NCBI GenBank assembly: GCA_964632545.1
Contig: CAZWBQ010000005.1
Span: 1 to 64,000, forward strand
Direction: 5' to 3'
Origin: UBA7398 sp964632545
Lineage (GTDB): Bacteria > Actinomycetota > Actinomycetes > Nanopelagicales > Nanopelagicaceae
DNA: 64,000 bases
A program made the translations under genes and the position numbers. Positions 16,152 through 25,776 of the stretch are shown in pieces. Position 1 is the stretch's first letter. Each line of letters begins with the position of its first letter. The notes beneath the pieces were generated by a model, which was not told the DNA's origin, ran no database searches, and saw only the letters and a program-made list of their open reading frames with translations.

Positions 16152-17768
16152 ATGGGACATATAGATGTAATTGGCATCGAGTATTCACTTTCAGATGGGC
16201 GAGTGCTATTAAATGATGTTTCATTTCGAGTTGGCGAAGGCGCTAAAGTCGCGCTAATTGGTCCTAATGGATCTGGTAAAACCACTTTAGTAAGAATGAT
16301 CTCTGGAGATCTTGAACCAGAGAGTGGAAAAGTTGCAATCTCTGGTGGCTTAGGTGTGATGCGCCAATTTATCGGTACGGTTCGTGATGGTTCAACCGTT
16401 AGAGATTTATTAATTTCAGTCTCTCAAGAAAAAATTCGAATTGCAGCGAAAAAATTAACTGATGCAGAGCGCGCAATGAACCTGGCTATGGAGTCTGGAT
16501 CAGATGGCGAAAAAGAACAGATGGCATTCGCGCAAGCGCTCTCCGATTGGGGTGATATTGGTGGATATGACGCTGAAGTTATGTGGGATCAATGTTGCAC
16601 TGCAGCACTAGGAAAGCCATTCGATGAAGTCGCGGACCGGGAAGCTGCCACACTTTCAGGTGGCGAGCAGAAAAAAGTGGTTTTACAAGTATTACTTCGT
16701 GGCCCGGAAGAGGTACTACTTCTTGATGAACCTGATAACTATTTAGATGTGCCTTCAAAACGTTGGCTGGAAAATGAATTAATTTCTTCAAAGAAGACGG
16801 TCTTATTTGTAAGTCACGATCGAGAACTTCTAAATGCAGTATCAAATAAAATAGTTACCTTAGAACAAGGTGCGCTAGGAAATACCACTTGGATGCATGG
16901 TGGGAATTTTGAAACTTGGCATGGCGCTCGAAAAGCTAGAAATGCGCGGTTTGCCGAGCTATTACTACGTTGGGAACAAGAGCGGGATCGATTGAAAGAT
17001 TTAGTTAGAACTTTACAAGTTCAAGCTGCAAGTTCACCTGATATGGCCTCTAAATATCGCGCTATGCAAACTCGTTTTAGAAAATTCGAGGAGGTTGGAC
17101 CACCACCTGCGCCACCGCTTGAACAAGATGTCAGAGTTGGACTTAGAGGTGGCCGAACTGGCGAGCGGGTAGTTACTTGTGAAAATCTAGCTTTAGATAA
17201 TCTGACGGAGCCATTTACATTTGAAGTATTTTTTGGTGACCGCGTTGCCGTGTTGGGTAAAAATGGAACTGGAAAATCTCATTTCTTACGGTTACTTTCT
17301 GGCGAAAATACCGTTAAGCATTCTGGGTCATTCAAATTAGGAGCGCGAGTAAAGCCAGGATTTTTCGCACAGACGCATTCACATCCAGAATTTGTTGGGA
17401 AAACTCTCTTAGAAATTTTATGGAATGAACATTCACTGCAACTCGGCGCCGCAAAAAGCGTCTTAGGACGATATGAATTAAGTTCGCAAGCAGAACAGAA
17501 ATTCACAACACTCTCCGGTGGCCAACAAGCTCGGTTTCAAGTGCTCTTATTAGAGCTGCAAGGCTCAACACTTTTATTGCTCGATGAGCCAACCGATAAT
17601 TTAGATTTAGCTAGCGCCGAAGCGTTAGAAGGTGCCCTCGAAAGTTATGAAGGAACCGTCTTTGCAGTTACTCATGATCGATGGTTCTCTCGCGGTTTCA
17701 CCAGATATCTGATATTCGGGGCAAATGGCCAAGTCTTAGAGAGCCCTACGCCTGTCTGGGAGCACTGA
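16152..17768 (+). CDS. ABC-F family ATPase (ribosome-associated)
   Basis: The 538-residue protein has two ABC ATPase domains and no membrane segment. Walker A motifs are GPNGSGKTT (about residue 37) and GKNGTGKSH (about 372); signatures are LSGGEQKKV and LSGGQQARF; Walker B motifs are LLLDEPDNYLD and LLLDEPTDNLD. The charged linker between domains (about 255-320) is the ABC-F P-site-tRNA interaction motif. Such proteins act on stalled or initiating ribosomes (EttA, Uup, resistance types). The subtype is not resolvable. The second Walker A has GKS-H rather than GKTT. Confidence 0.9.
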   Translation: MGHIDVIGIEYSLSDGRVLLNDVSFRVGEGAKVALIGPNGSGKTTLVRMISGDLEPESGKVAISGGLGVMRQFIGTVRDGSTVRDLLISVSQEKIRIAAKKLTDAERAMNLAMESGSDGEKEQMAFAQALSDWGDIGGYDAEVMWDQCCTAALGKPFDEVADREAATLSGGEQKKVVLQVLLRGPEEVLLLDEPDNYLDVPSKRWLENELISSKKTVLFVSHDRELLNAVSNKIVTLEQGALGNTTWMHGGNFETWHGARKARNARFAELLLRWEQERDRLKDLVRTLQVQAASSPDMASKYRAMQTRFRKFEEVGPPPAPPLEQDVRVGLRGGRTGERVVTCENLALDNLTEPFTFEVFFGDRVAVLGKNGTGKSHFLRLLSGENTVKHSGSFKLGARVKPGFFAQTHSHPEFVGKTLLEILWNEHSLQLGAAKSVLGRYELSSQAEQKFTTLSGGQQARFQVLLLELQGSTLLLLDEPTDNLDLASAEALEGALESYEGTVFAVTHDRWFSRGFTRYLIFGANGQVLESPTPVWEH

Positions 17769-17779
17769 TTTAAGCCATT

Positions 17780-17809
17780 TTGACCCATCGCACGCTGGGC
17801 AGGTAATCT
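17780..17809 (+). promoter_or_regulatory. Promoter for rplM-rpsI
   Basis: TTGACC (17780-17785), an 18-bp spacer and TAATCT (17804-17809) match a housekeeping sigma promoter. The start point would lie near 17816, leaving a 5' leader of about 75 nt before rplM. That leader contains the inverted repeat TATCTA-gttcat-TAGATA near 17843-17860, a possible ribosomal-protein leader element. Confidence 0.6.
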
Positions 17810-17891
17810 ACGGCTCCTGGCTTTACCCTCGTAAGGTCGATTATCTAGTTCATTAGATAGTAATAAATAGATTAGAGAGCGAGTTACTGCT

Positions 17892-18344
17892 GTGCGTACT
17901 TATAGTCCTAAGCCTGGCGATGAGGCGCGCAAGTGGCATGTCATTGATGCAACTGATGTTGTTCTCGGTCGACTAGCAAGCCACGCGGCTGTGCTCCTTC
18001 GTGGAAAACATAAACCAACTTTTGCACCACATATGGATATGGGCGATTTCGTAATCGTTATCAATGCAGACAAAATTGTACTTACTGGACAAAAAGCAGC
18101 ACAAAAGTTTGCACATCATCACTCTGGTTTCCCAGGCGGCATGACCTCGACTGCATATGTTGATTTAATGGTGAAGCACCCAACTCGTGCAGTAGAAAAA
18201 GCCATCAAAGGAATGTTGCCAAAGAACTCACTTGGCAAAGTTGCTGGCAACAAACTTAAAGTTTATGCCGGTTCAGCACACCCACACGTAAACCAGAATC
18301 CAACACCATACGTATTCAAACAAGTTTCTCAAATTATTAAATAA
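17892..18344 (+). CDS. rplM: 50S ribosomal protein L13
   Basis: L13 has 150 residues and starts with GTG (MRTYSPKPGDEARKWHVIDA). The LGRLASHAAVLLRGKHKPTF block and GMLPKNSLGKV match the family. It is an early 50S assembly protein. It is paired with rpsI, as almost everywhere. GAGAGCGAG (17874-17882) is the probable ribosome-binding site. Confidence 0.97.
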   Translation: MRTYSPKPGDEARKWHVIDATDVVLGRLASHAAVLLRGKHKPTFAPHMDMGDFVIVINADKIVLTGQKAAQKFAHHHSGFPGGMTSTAYVDLMVKHPTRAVEKAIKGMLPKNSLGKVAGNKLKVYAGSAHPHVNQNPTPYVFKQVSQIIK

Positions 18345-18386
18345 CCCAAATATATTTAACCGATAACAAATAGAAAAAGAGAGAAA

Positions 18387-18869
18387 ATGTCAGATCGCGA
18401 ACACGCAGTAGATAACGACGAAATCCCAACGTCGTACAGCACCAGCACTCCTGCTGCTGCAACTAATCGCCCTGCAATCACTGCACCTGGCGGTGGCACC
18501 GGTCGTCGTAAAGAGGCTGTTGCACGTGTTCGTTTAATTCCTGGCACAGGCCGTTGGGTTGTTAATGACCGCACTCTTGATGTCTATTTCCCAAACAAAG
18601 TTCACCAACAATTAGTTTCAGAACCGCTTCGCACCGTTGGCGTAGAAGGTAAGTACGACATCATCGCCCGTATTGATGGCGGCGGAATTTCTGGCCAAGC
18701 TGGCGCACTTCGTCTTGGCGTTGCTCGAGCCCTTAACTTTATTGATACTGATGCACACCGCCCAGCACTTAAAAAAGCTGGATTCCTATCTCGTGACGCA
18801 CGAGTTATTGAACGCAAGAAGTACGGTCTGAAGAAAGCCCGTAAGCGTTCCCAATACAGCAAGCGTTAA
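18387..18869 (+). CDS. rpsI: 30S ribosomal protein S9
   Basis: S9 has 160 residues. A poorly conserved N-terminal extension of about 35 residues (Ser/Thr/Pro/Ala-rich) precedes the core GTGRRKEAVARVRL. The end KKARKRSQYSKR is the tail that contacts P-site tRNA. An AAGAGAG site precedes the ATG. It sits between rplM and glmM. Confidence 0.97.
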   Translation: MSDREHAVDNDEIPTSYSTSTPAAATNRPAITAPGGGTGRRKEAVARVRLIPGTGRWVVNDRTLDVYFPNKVHQQLVSEPLRTVGVEGKYDIIARIDGGGISGQAGALRLGVARALNFIDTDAHRPALKKAGFLSRDARVIERKKYGLKKARKRSQYSKR

Positions 18870-18888
18870 TTTATATCGCTCTCGCATC

Positions 18889-20232
18889 ATGACGCTCTTC
18901 GGAACAGATGGCGTCAGAGGCGTTGCTAATAAAGATCTAACTGCTGAACTTGCCGTTGATTTAGCTATTGCTGCTGCCCATGTTTTGGCGCAAGTTGGCG
19001 CATTTGCTGGTCATAAACCAAAAGCCATTGTTGGCCAAGATTCCCGTGCATCAGGTGAATTTCTAGAAGCTGCCGTATGTGCTGGTTTAGCTAGCGCTGG
19101 CGTTGATGTTTATCGGGTAGGAGTTTTACCAACTCCAGCAATTGCACATTTAGTTGCAGCAGATGGCGCAGATCTTGGCGTCATGATTAGCGCATCGCAT
19201 AATCCCATGCCAGATAACGGTATTAAATTCTTTGCGCGAGGTGGTGGCAAACTTGATGATTCACTTGAAGCTGCAATAGAAGCGCATCTAGGCGAACCAT
19301 GGGATCGCCCAACTGGTGCAAATGTGGGTCGGATAATTATCGATGAAAGTGCAAGTGAACGGTATCTAACGCATTTACTTGCATCCATAAAAACGAAGTT
19401 AACTGGAATTAAAGTTGTAGTTGATTGTGCAAACGGCGCTTCTTCAATCGTAGCTCCTGAAGCATACCGTCGTGCCGGCGCTGAAGTAATTGCTATTTCA
19501 AATACGCCAAACGGCTTAAACATAAACGAAAATTGCGGGTCAACTCATTTAGATAATATAAAAGCAAAAGTAAAAGCGGTGCAGGCCGATATTGGAATTG
19601 CGCATGATGGCGATGCTGATCGAGTGCTCGCAATTGATAGTGAAGGTAATGAAATTGATGGCGACTTTATTCTGGCAATTTTGGCTGATGCCCAAATGCG
19701 AAACGGCGGCTTAATTAGTAAAACTGTGGTTGGTACCGTGATGACAAATTTAGGATTCATTCGAGCAATGGAGCGCAAAGGCATCAAAGTTGCGACCACC
19801 CCAGTTGGTGATCGATATGTATTAGAAAAAATGATTGCAGAGAACCACGCGCTCGGTGGCGAACAATCTGGACACATAATTATGCGCGACTTTGCAAATA
19901 CTGGCGATGGTGCGCTAACTGCACTCCATTTGATGCAAGAAATGGCATCAAGTAAGAAACCATTGAATGAGTTATCTGAAATTATGGATCGCTATCCGCA
20001 AGTATTGATAAATGTTGCTGGCGTAGCTAAAGCGAAAGTGAATTCAAATACTGCAATTAGCGCGGCAGTTAAAGCTGCTGAAACAAAACTAGGTAATTCA
20101 GGTCGAGTTCTGCTTCGCGCATCCGGTACTGAGCCGTTAATTCGCGTAATGGTAGAAGCTGAATCGGCAACAGTTGCGCAAGAGTTAGCGACTTCACTAG
20201 CTGCACTAGTAAAATCTGAACTCTCGCTTTAA
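18889..20232 (+). CDS. glmM: Phosphoglucosamine mutase
   Basis: GlmM interconverts glucosamine-6- and -1-phosphate on the way to UDP-GlcNAc. The 447-residue protein shows the phosphoserine loop MISASHNPMPDNG, the metal site DGDADR, and the C-terminal phosphate loop LRASGTEPLIRVM. It begins MTLFGTDGVRGVAN, the family N-terminus. Only 19 nt separate it from rpsI, and glmS follows, so the hexosamine pathway is joined to a ribosomal operon. Confidence 0.97.
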   Translation: MTLFGTDGVRGVANKDLTAELAVDLAIAAAHVLAQVGAFAGHKPKAIVGQDSRASGEFLEAAVCAGLASAGVDVYRVGVLPTPAIAHLVAADGADLGVMISASHNPMPDNGIKFFARGGGKLDDSLEAAIEAHLGEPWDRPTGANVGRIIIDESASERYLTHLLASIKTKLTGIKVVVDCANGASSIVAPEAYRRAGAEVIAISNTPNGLNINENCGSTHLDNIKAKVKAVQADIGIAHDGDADRVLAIDSEGNEIDGDFILAILADAQMRNGGLISKTVVGTVMTNLGFIRAMERKGIKVATTPVGDRYVLEKMIAENHALGGEQSGHIIMRDFANTGDGALTALHLMQEMASSKKPLNELSEIMDRYPQVLINVAGVAKAKVNSNTAISAAVKAAETKLGNSGRVLLRASGTEPLIRVMVEAESATVAQELATSLAALVKSELSL

Positions 20233-20255
20233 AACTTATTTAAGGGGTACCTCAT

Positions 20256-22094
20256 ATGTGCGGCATCGTCGGATATACCGGCGAAAAAGCCGCGCTCACT
20301 CCAGTATTAGAAGGGCTACGCCGATTGGAATATCGCGGATATGACTCCGCTGGTGTTGCGCTAACTACAGGTAAAGGCGAAAAATTATTTGTTGAAAAGA
20401 AAGCGGGCAAGCTCGCTAATTTAGAAGCTGAATTGAAACATTCTCACGATAATTCACATAGTGGCATTGGCCATACCCGTTGGGCAACTCATGGCGGACC
20501 CACCGATACAAATGCGCATCCCCATCTTTCCAATGATGGAAAGTTAGCGGTAATTCATAATGGAATTATCGAAAATTATTTGGAATTGCGAACAGAGTTA
20601 GAAAAACGCGGCCATAAATTCACTTCTGAAACCGATACAGAATCTGTTGCACATTTGCTTAGCGATGCCGTAACAAATAATGGTGGCGACCTCGCTGCTG
20701 CCATGCGTGCAGTCTGCAAAGAACTTCGCGGGTCATTCACGTTATTGGCGATACATTCGGAGACGCCAGAGCGAATTGTGGGAGCTCGTCGAAACTCGCC
20801 GCTGGTTGTAGGTGTGGGAAACGGTGAAAATTTCTTAGCTTCGGATGTCTCTGCATTTATTTCTTACACAAAGAGCGCGCTAGAACTTGGTCAAGATGAA
20901 GTTGTCGATGTAACGCCAAGCGCGGTGATAGTTACTAATCTAGCTGGCAAAGTTATAACTCCCAGAGCATATGAAATTACTTGGGATGCCAGCGCAGCCG
21001 AGCGTGGTGGCTACCCACATTTCATGTTAAAAGAAATCTTTGAACAGCCCAAATCGATTGCCGATACTTTATTAGGTCGCTTTACTGGAAATTCCCACAT
21101 CGCAATCAGCGAGCTCGATAACTTTCCAGAACTATTAACGGCAGAACGAATTCTAATTTTGGCTTGTGGAACGGCATATCACGCTGGATTAATCGGTAAA
21201 TATGCAATTGAAACTTGGGCGAAAATACCAGTTGATGTTGAGCTAGCTTCCGAGTTTAGATATCGCGATCCAGTACTAACTAAGAAAACTGTTGTGATAA
21301 CAATTTCTCAATCAGGTGAAACGATGGATACTTTGATGGCAGCGCGTCACGCTAAATCACTCGGCGCAAAAGTGATATCAATTTGCAATACAAACGGTTC
21401 GACTATTCCACGGGAATCAGATGCAGTTATTTATACCCACGCAGGTCCGGAAATTGCAGTAGCTTCAACAAAAGCGCTAATCACCCAGATAATCGCAGCT
21501 GCGCTAATTGCACTTTATATAGCTGATAAGAATGGTGCACTAAAACCGAGCGAAGTTACTAATTTAATTGAAGAGCTATTAGCGCTTCCAGCTAAAGTGG
21601 AACAAATATTAGAAACTGCGGAACCGCTTAGAGAAATGTCTCGTGGTTTTAAAGATGCAACATCAGTGCTCTTCCTCGGAAGACATGTTGGTTATCCAGC
21701 TGCGCTAGAAGGCGCTCTAAAATTAAAAGAGTTGGCATATATGCATGCCGAAGGTTTTGCTGGTGGCGAATTGAAACATGGTCCAATCGCCTTGATTGAA
21801 TCTGGAACGCCAGTCATAGCAATAATGCCGCCAGAGAAAAGTGAATTACGCGAGAAAATGGCGAGCAATATTCAAGAAGTTCGTGCCCGTGGTGCAAATG
21901 TAATTGTGATTGCAGATTCGGAAACGACAATTCCAGATGTTCTACATGTAATTCGTATACCTACTTCTAATCAATTGTTGCAACCAATACTTTCAATTGT
22001 GCCACTTCAAATTTTTGCTTATGAAATGGCGGTTGCGCGCGGTAGCGATGTTGACCAACCACGAAACCTAGCTAAATCTGTAACGGTTGAATAA
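20256..22094 (+). CDS. glmS: Glutamine-fructose-6-phosphate aminotransferase (isomerizing)
   Basis: GlmS makes glucosamine-6-phosphate from fructose-6-phosphate and glutamine, committing carbon to cell wall. The 612-residue protein has the N-terminal nucleophile Cys after Met (MCGIVGYTG), an Ntn glutaminase domain, and two SIS domains (SQSGETMDT; STKALITQ). It ends in the family motif DVDQPRNLAKSVTVE. The leader is only 23 nt, so no glmS ribozyme is present. The SIS protein at 9563 resembles its second half. Confidence 0.98.
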   Translation: MCGIVGYTGEKAALTPVLEGLRRLEYRGYDSAGVALTTGKGEKLFVEKKAGKLANLEAELKHSHDNSHSGIGHTRWATHGGPTDTNAHPHLSNDGKLAVIHNGIIENYLELRTELEKRGHKFTSETDTESVAHLLSDAVTNNGGDLAAAMRAVCKELRGSFTLLAIHSETPERIVGARRNSPLVVGVGNGENFLASDVSAFISYTKSALELGQDEVVDVTPSAVIVTNLAGKVITPRAYEITWDASAAERGGYPHFMLKEIFEQPKSIADTLLGRFTGNSHIAISELDNFPELLTAERILILACGTAYHAGLIGKYAIETWAKIPVDVELASEFRYRDPVLTKKTVVITISQSGETMDTLMAARHAKSLGAKVISICNTNGSTIPRESDAVIYTHAGPEIAVASTKALITQIIAAALIALYIADKNGALKPSEVTNLIEELLALPAKVEQILETAEPLREMSRGFKDATSVLFLGRHVGYPAALEGALKLKELAYMHAEGFAGGELKHGPIALIESGTPVIAIMPPEKSELREKMASNIQEVRARGANVIVIADSETTIPDVLHVIRIPTSNQLLQPILSIVPLQIFAYEMAVARGSDVDQPRNLAKSVTVE

Positions 22095-22769
22095 GTGAGC
22101 CCACAACTAGCTATTGATAATCGCCGCCGCCAGATGATTAAAGCGCTGGAATGGTCTGGCGTACTCATTATTGGTTTCTTAATAGTTACCCAGCAAGTAG
22201 TGATAAACGGACCATTAGTGCACTTGGACGCAATTATCGCAAATGCGCATCGTCCAAAATTTTCGGCAACAACTAATTTTTTCTTAATGCAGATAGACAA
22301 TCTTGGATTACGCGGTGTCACCGCCACTATTTTGTTGGTGTCGGCGCTTTTAATCTGTCGCCGTTTTAAATCTTGGCGGCCATTTAATCTGTCGCTGCTC
22401 TCACTTCTTGCGCTAAATCTAGTCGTTGGATTAGCAAAGTTAGGATTTGGCCGTACCAAGCCAAGATTGAATGTGGATTTACTTTATTCCGGTGGACTTT
22501 CTTATCCAAGCGGTCATGCTGCCAATGCGTTACTTACTTGGGGACTACTTTCATACTTGATCTTTCGATATACCCATCGCGAACCATTTGAGGGAATGCG
22601 ACTTACCTGGCTAGTTGTGCTCATTACCGCTGGCGTTTGTTTAGTTTCGCTTTTCCGCAATACCCATTGGTTATCAGATTTAATCGGCGGACTTTTTATC
22701 GGAGGTGCGCTCTTGGTCGCAGTAATTGCAGTAGATCGTTTTGTTCCATCCGAGCGCCAACCGTCCTAA
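22095..22769 (+). CDS. PAP2-family membrane phosphatase
   Basis: The 224-residue protein has several transmembrane segments and the type-2 phosphatidic acid phosphatase core. The PSGH motif is intact, as is the distal His/Asp (NTHWLSDLIGG). Motif 1 reads K-x6-KP rather than K-x6-RP, and the Arg normally six residues before the last His appears to be Ser, so catalysis may be altered. Family members dephosphorylate undecaprenyl-pyrophosphate or phosphatidyl lipids. GTG directly follows the glmS stop. Its place among cell-wall genes suggests lipid-carrier recycling (inference). Confidence 0.8.
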   Translation: MSPQLAIDNRRRQMIKALEWSGVLIIGFLIVTQQVVINGPLVHLDAIIANAHRPKFSATTNFFLMQIDNLGLRGVTATILLVSALLICRRFKSWRPFNLSLLSLLALNLVVGLAKLGFGRTKPRLNVDLLYSGGLSYPSGHAANALLTWGLLSYLIFRYTHREPFEGMRLTWLVVLITAGVCLVSLFRNTHWLSDLIGGLFIGGALLVAVIAVDRFVPSERQPS

Positions 22770-22806
22770 ACTAAACCAGTTACTGAAATAGAATTGTGGG
22801 TGAAAT

Positions 22807-23151
22807 GTGCTTGAAGGCGTAGGAATAGATGTCGTCGATATCAAACGCTTTGCTGATTCGCTAGAGCGCACACCCAATTTAAAAGAACGGCTATTTACAA
22901 CCTCTGAAGCAGCTCTGCCGATATCTTCACTTGCAGCTCGGTTCGCAGCGAAAGAAGCGCTAGCAAAAGCGTTAAGTACAAATAAGGGTTTACCTTGGCA
23001 TGATGCGGAAGTAATTAATTTAGAATCTGGAAAACCAGCATTTTTATTTCGTGGGGTTATTGCAGATTTGATTGATGGCGCGAACGTTCACTTATCGCTT
23101 TCACATGACGCCGGAATTGCCTCAGCCATAGTGATGATTGAGCGGAATTAG
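22807..23151 (+). CDS. acpS: Holo-[acyl-carrier-protein] synthase
   Basis: AcpS moves the 4'-phosphopantetheine of CoA to a Ser of acyl carrier protein. At 114 residues it has the family length. The magnesium Asp in GVGIDVVDIKRF and the FAAKEALAKAL motif with Glu and Lys are present, as is LSLSHDAGIASA. The start is GTG. It is followed 2 nt later by alr; in many actinobacteria an NAD(P)HX epimerase (nnrE) lies between, and it is absent here. Confidence 0.95.
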   Translation: MLEGVGIDVVDIKRFADSLERTPNLKERLFTTSEAALPISSLAARFAAKEALAKALSTNKGLPWHDAEVINLESGKPAFLFRGVIADLIDGANVHLSLSHDAGIASAIVMIERN

Positions 23152-23153
23152 CT

Positions 23154-24275
23154 ATGTCTAGAGCCCAAATTGAGGTGGACCTTTCTGCAATAGCAGCAAA
23201 TGTCCGTAAGGTTATTCAAGAATCTAAAGTCGATGTTTGTGCTGTTGTAAAAGCGGATGCTTATGGACATGGTTTAGTTCCCATTGCACAAGCAGCAAAT
23301 GATGCTGGCGCAAAATGGTTAGGCGTTGCACTTCTTGAAGAAGCAATCAATTTGAGAACTCATGGACTTTCGATACCAATCATTGCGTGGCTAACACCCA
23401 TCACTGAGGATTTTGATAGCGCACTACGCCACGATATAGATTTAGGGATTTCATCAATTGCGTTACTTGAAAAAGTACTGGCAGCAGGAGAGCGAACTGG
23501 CATAACTCCTCGCATTCATGTTGAAGTGGATACGGGCATGACGCGTGGCGGTCTTTTAAATGAATGGCCAACATTTCTAAAGAAATTGTCCGCAGCCACG
23601 CTAAGTGAGAAAGTGGAACTTGTTGGATACTTCTCACATTTTGCAAGAGCGGATGAACCTAATGAAATTGCAAATCAACATCAAGTTAAGAAATTTATTG
23701 AACTTTTAACAGAACTAAAAGCAACTGGGGTAACGCCAAAGTATTTACATATAGCAAATTCTGCTGCAGCCCTTTCTAACCCAAGTGCAAGTTTTGATTT
23801 TGTTAGGTTAGGAATAGCAATGTATGGACTTTCTCCTGATCTGAAAACAATGGGTACTTCAAAATCATTAGGACTTATTCCAGCGATGACACTTCGTGCA
23901 AAATTGCATTTAGTTAAACAAGTTCCCGCTGGCGTCGCGGTCGGATATGGTGGAAGCGCAGTTACAACTTCAGAAACAAAAGTTGGCATTGTTGCTATGG
24001 GTTATGCAGATGGCATCCCAAGAAATGCAACAAGCGCCACTGGAGTTTTTATAAATGGCGAACGCGCACCCATTATTGGTCGAGTTTCCATGGATCAATT
24101 TGTCGTTGATTTGGGCGCAAATTCGAAGGTGATCACGGGGGATGAAGTTATTGTTTTTGGCCCTGGAAATGCGGGGGAATACACAGCCGATGATTGGGCT
24201 AGCGCAAGTGAGACTATTAATTATGAGATTGTTACCCGAATCGCGGCTCGAGTGCCTAGAATCTATAACAGGTAA
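23154..24275 (+). CDS. alr: Alanine racemase
   Basis: Alr makes D-alanine for peptidoglycan. The 373-residue PLP enzyme has the PLP-lysine motif VVKADAYGHG near residue 38, the GYFSHFARAD block and the second-subunit region VAMGYADGIPRN, followed by RVSMDQFVVDLG. The fold is an N-terminal TIM barrel plus a C-terminal beta domain. The linkage to glmS/acpS is conserved in actinobacteria; the following Liv transporter operon is not usual at this place. Confidence 0.97.
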   Translation: MSRAQIEVDLSAIAANVRKVIQESKVDVCAVVKADAYGHGLVPIAQAANDAGAKWLGVALLEEAINLRTHGLSIPIIAWLTPITEDFDSALRHDIDLGISSIALLEKVLAAGERTGITPRIHVEVDTGMTRGGLLNEWPTFLKKLSAATLSEKVELVGYFSHFARADEPNEIANQHQVKKFIELLTELKATGVTPKYLHIANSAAALSNPSASFDFVRLGIAMYGLSPDLKTMGTSKSLGLIPAMTLRAKLHLVKQVPAGVAVGYGGSAVTTSETKVGIVAMGYADGIPRNATSATGVFINGERAPIIGRVSMDQFVVDLGANSKVITGDEVIVFGPGNAGEYTADDWASASETINYEIVTRIAARVPRIYNR

Positions 24276-24292
24276 ATTAAGAATGGAGCGTT

Positions 24293-25066
24293 GTGAGTAA
24301 GGAAGCGACCCTTCTTTCTATTGAAGCACTCTCGGTTAATTTCGGCGGATTAAAAGCGCTTTCAAATGTTTATTTGGATTTAAATCCAGGCGAAGTGGTT
24401 GGGTTAATTGGGCCAAATGGCGCTGGGAAAACTACTGCGTTTAATGCAATCTCAGGCTTAGTGGAACCAACCTCCGGAAAAATTTCACTTGACGGTGAAG
24501 TGCAGGATTGGCCAAAACCATTCCAATTGGTTGATTTAGGAATTGCCCGAACTTTACAAGGAGTTGGGTTATTTCCAGATTTAACAGTATTAGAAAATGT
24601 AATGGTTGGTGCAAATAAATTTGCAAGGAGCGGCTTAATTCGTTCTGCATTTGGACTTTCAAATAAAGATGAAGCTAAATTGGAAGAACGCGCACAGTTA
24701 GCCCTTGAACGAGTTTATGCTGGCGAACTTTCTAATCGTCGGGCAGATACGCTTTCATATCCAGATACAAAGCGCGTTGCAATTGCTAGAGCACTTGTAA
24801 GCGAACCGCGAATTTTATTATTAGATGAACCAGCAGGCGGACTCGGTGCAGCGGATATCTCATGGTTAAACGGGGTTATTTCTAACTTGAAATCAATTTG
24901 CTCCATAATTTTAGTAGAGCATCACATGGATGTCGTCATGTCGGTTTGCGATCGAATTTATGTGCTTAATTTCGGCGAAGTAATTTCATCTGGTTCGGTG
25001 GCGCATGTCCGAAACGATCCTGCAGTAATTGCTGCCTATCTAGGAACAAATGCAGGTGGCGCATGA
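24293..25066 (+). CDS. livG: Liv-type ABC transporter ATP-binding protein (LivG)
   Basis: This is a 257-residue ABC ATPase of the branched-chain amino acid/amide (HAAT) importer class. Walker A is GPNGAGKTT. The signature is degenerate (LSYPDTKRV instead of LSGGQ), followed by LLLDEPAGGLG and the switch His in EHHMD. Start is GTG with GGAG upstream. Its 4-nt overlap with livF and the following permeases define an operon. The substrate (branched amino acid, amide, urea or other) cannot be told from the ATPase. Confidence 0.9.
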   Translation: MSKEATLLSIEALSVNFGGLKALSNVYLDLNPGEVVGLIGPNGAGKTTAFNAISGLVEPTSGKISLDGEVQDWPKPFQLVDLGIARTLQGVGLFPDLTVLENVMVGANKFARSGLIRSAFGLSNKDEAKLEERAQLALERVYAGELSNRRADTLSYPDTKRVAIARALVSEPRILLLDEPAGGLGAADISWLNGVISNLKSICSIILVEHHMDVVMSVCDRIYVLNFGEVISSGSVAHVRNDPAVIAAYLGTNAGGA

Positions 25067-25776
25067 GCGGTTTAATTGTGAAAAATTTAGTGGTGGATCA
25101 CGGCGCAATTACTGCGATTAACGGAATTTCATTTACCGTTGAAACGGGGCAATTAGCCGCGGTTATAGGCTCAAACGGTGCTGGGAAAACTACATTATTA
25201 CGGGCCCTATCTGGGTTAAAAAGTGTAACGAGTGGCAGCGCGCAATGGAACGACGAAAACATTCTAGGAAAGAAACCGGAGAATTTAGTTCGTCATGGGA
25301 TATCACATGTATCTGAAGGCAAATCGGTGATTCCAGAACTCACAGTAAAAGAAAATCTTACGTTAGGTGGAATCTGGCGAAAGGATAAGAAAGATGTAAC
25401 TGCAGCTACAAATGAAGTTTTAGATTTATTCCCAAGACTTAGTGAGCGATTGACCCAAAGAGCCGACACACTTTCCGGTGGCGAACGCCAGATGCTTGCG
25501 ATTGGTCGTGCGTTAATTTCACGTCCAAAATTAATTTTATTAGACGAACCATCACTCGGGCTAGCACCCCTTGTCATTGAACAAATTTTTCAAACTATCG
25601 ATCAACTTCGCCACAAATTAGGACTTACAATTGTATTAGTAGAACAGAATGCTATGAGTGCGCTGCAAATTGCAGATATTGGCGTAATCATAAATCTTGG
25701 AAAAATAGTAGCGACTGGCACAGCTACTGAATTAATTGAAAATCCGGCGCTCCATGCAGCATATTTGGGGTACTGA
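25063..25776 (+). CDS. livF: Liv-type ABC transporter ATP-binding protein (LivF)
   Basis: This is the second ATPase of the importer, 237 residues long. Walker A is GSNGAGKTT, the signature LSGGERQML is intact, Walker B is LILLDEPSLGLAP, and the H-loop position has Gln (VEQNAMSAL), as in other LivF proteins. With LivG it would form a heterodimer in which one site has a degenerate signature. It overlaps livG by 4 nt and livH by one base. Confidence 0.92.
   Translation: MSGLIVKNLVVDHGAITAINGISFTVETGQLAAVIGSNGAGKTTLLRALSGLKSVTSGSAQWNDENILGKKPENLVRHGISHVSEGKSVIPELTVKENLTLGGIWRKDKKDVTAATNEVLDLFPRLSERLTQRADTLSGGERQMLAIGRALISRPKLILLDEPSLGLAPLVIEQIFQTIDQLRHKLGLTIVLVEQNAMSALQIADIGVIINLGKIVATGTATELIENPALHAAYLGY

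Noticed and set aside
20233..20255. glmS ribozyme before glmS
   Set aside because: Only 23 nt separate glmM and glmS, too short for the ribozyme.
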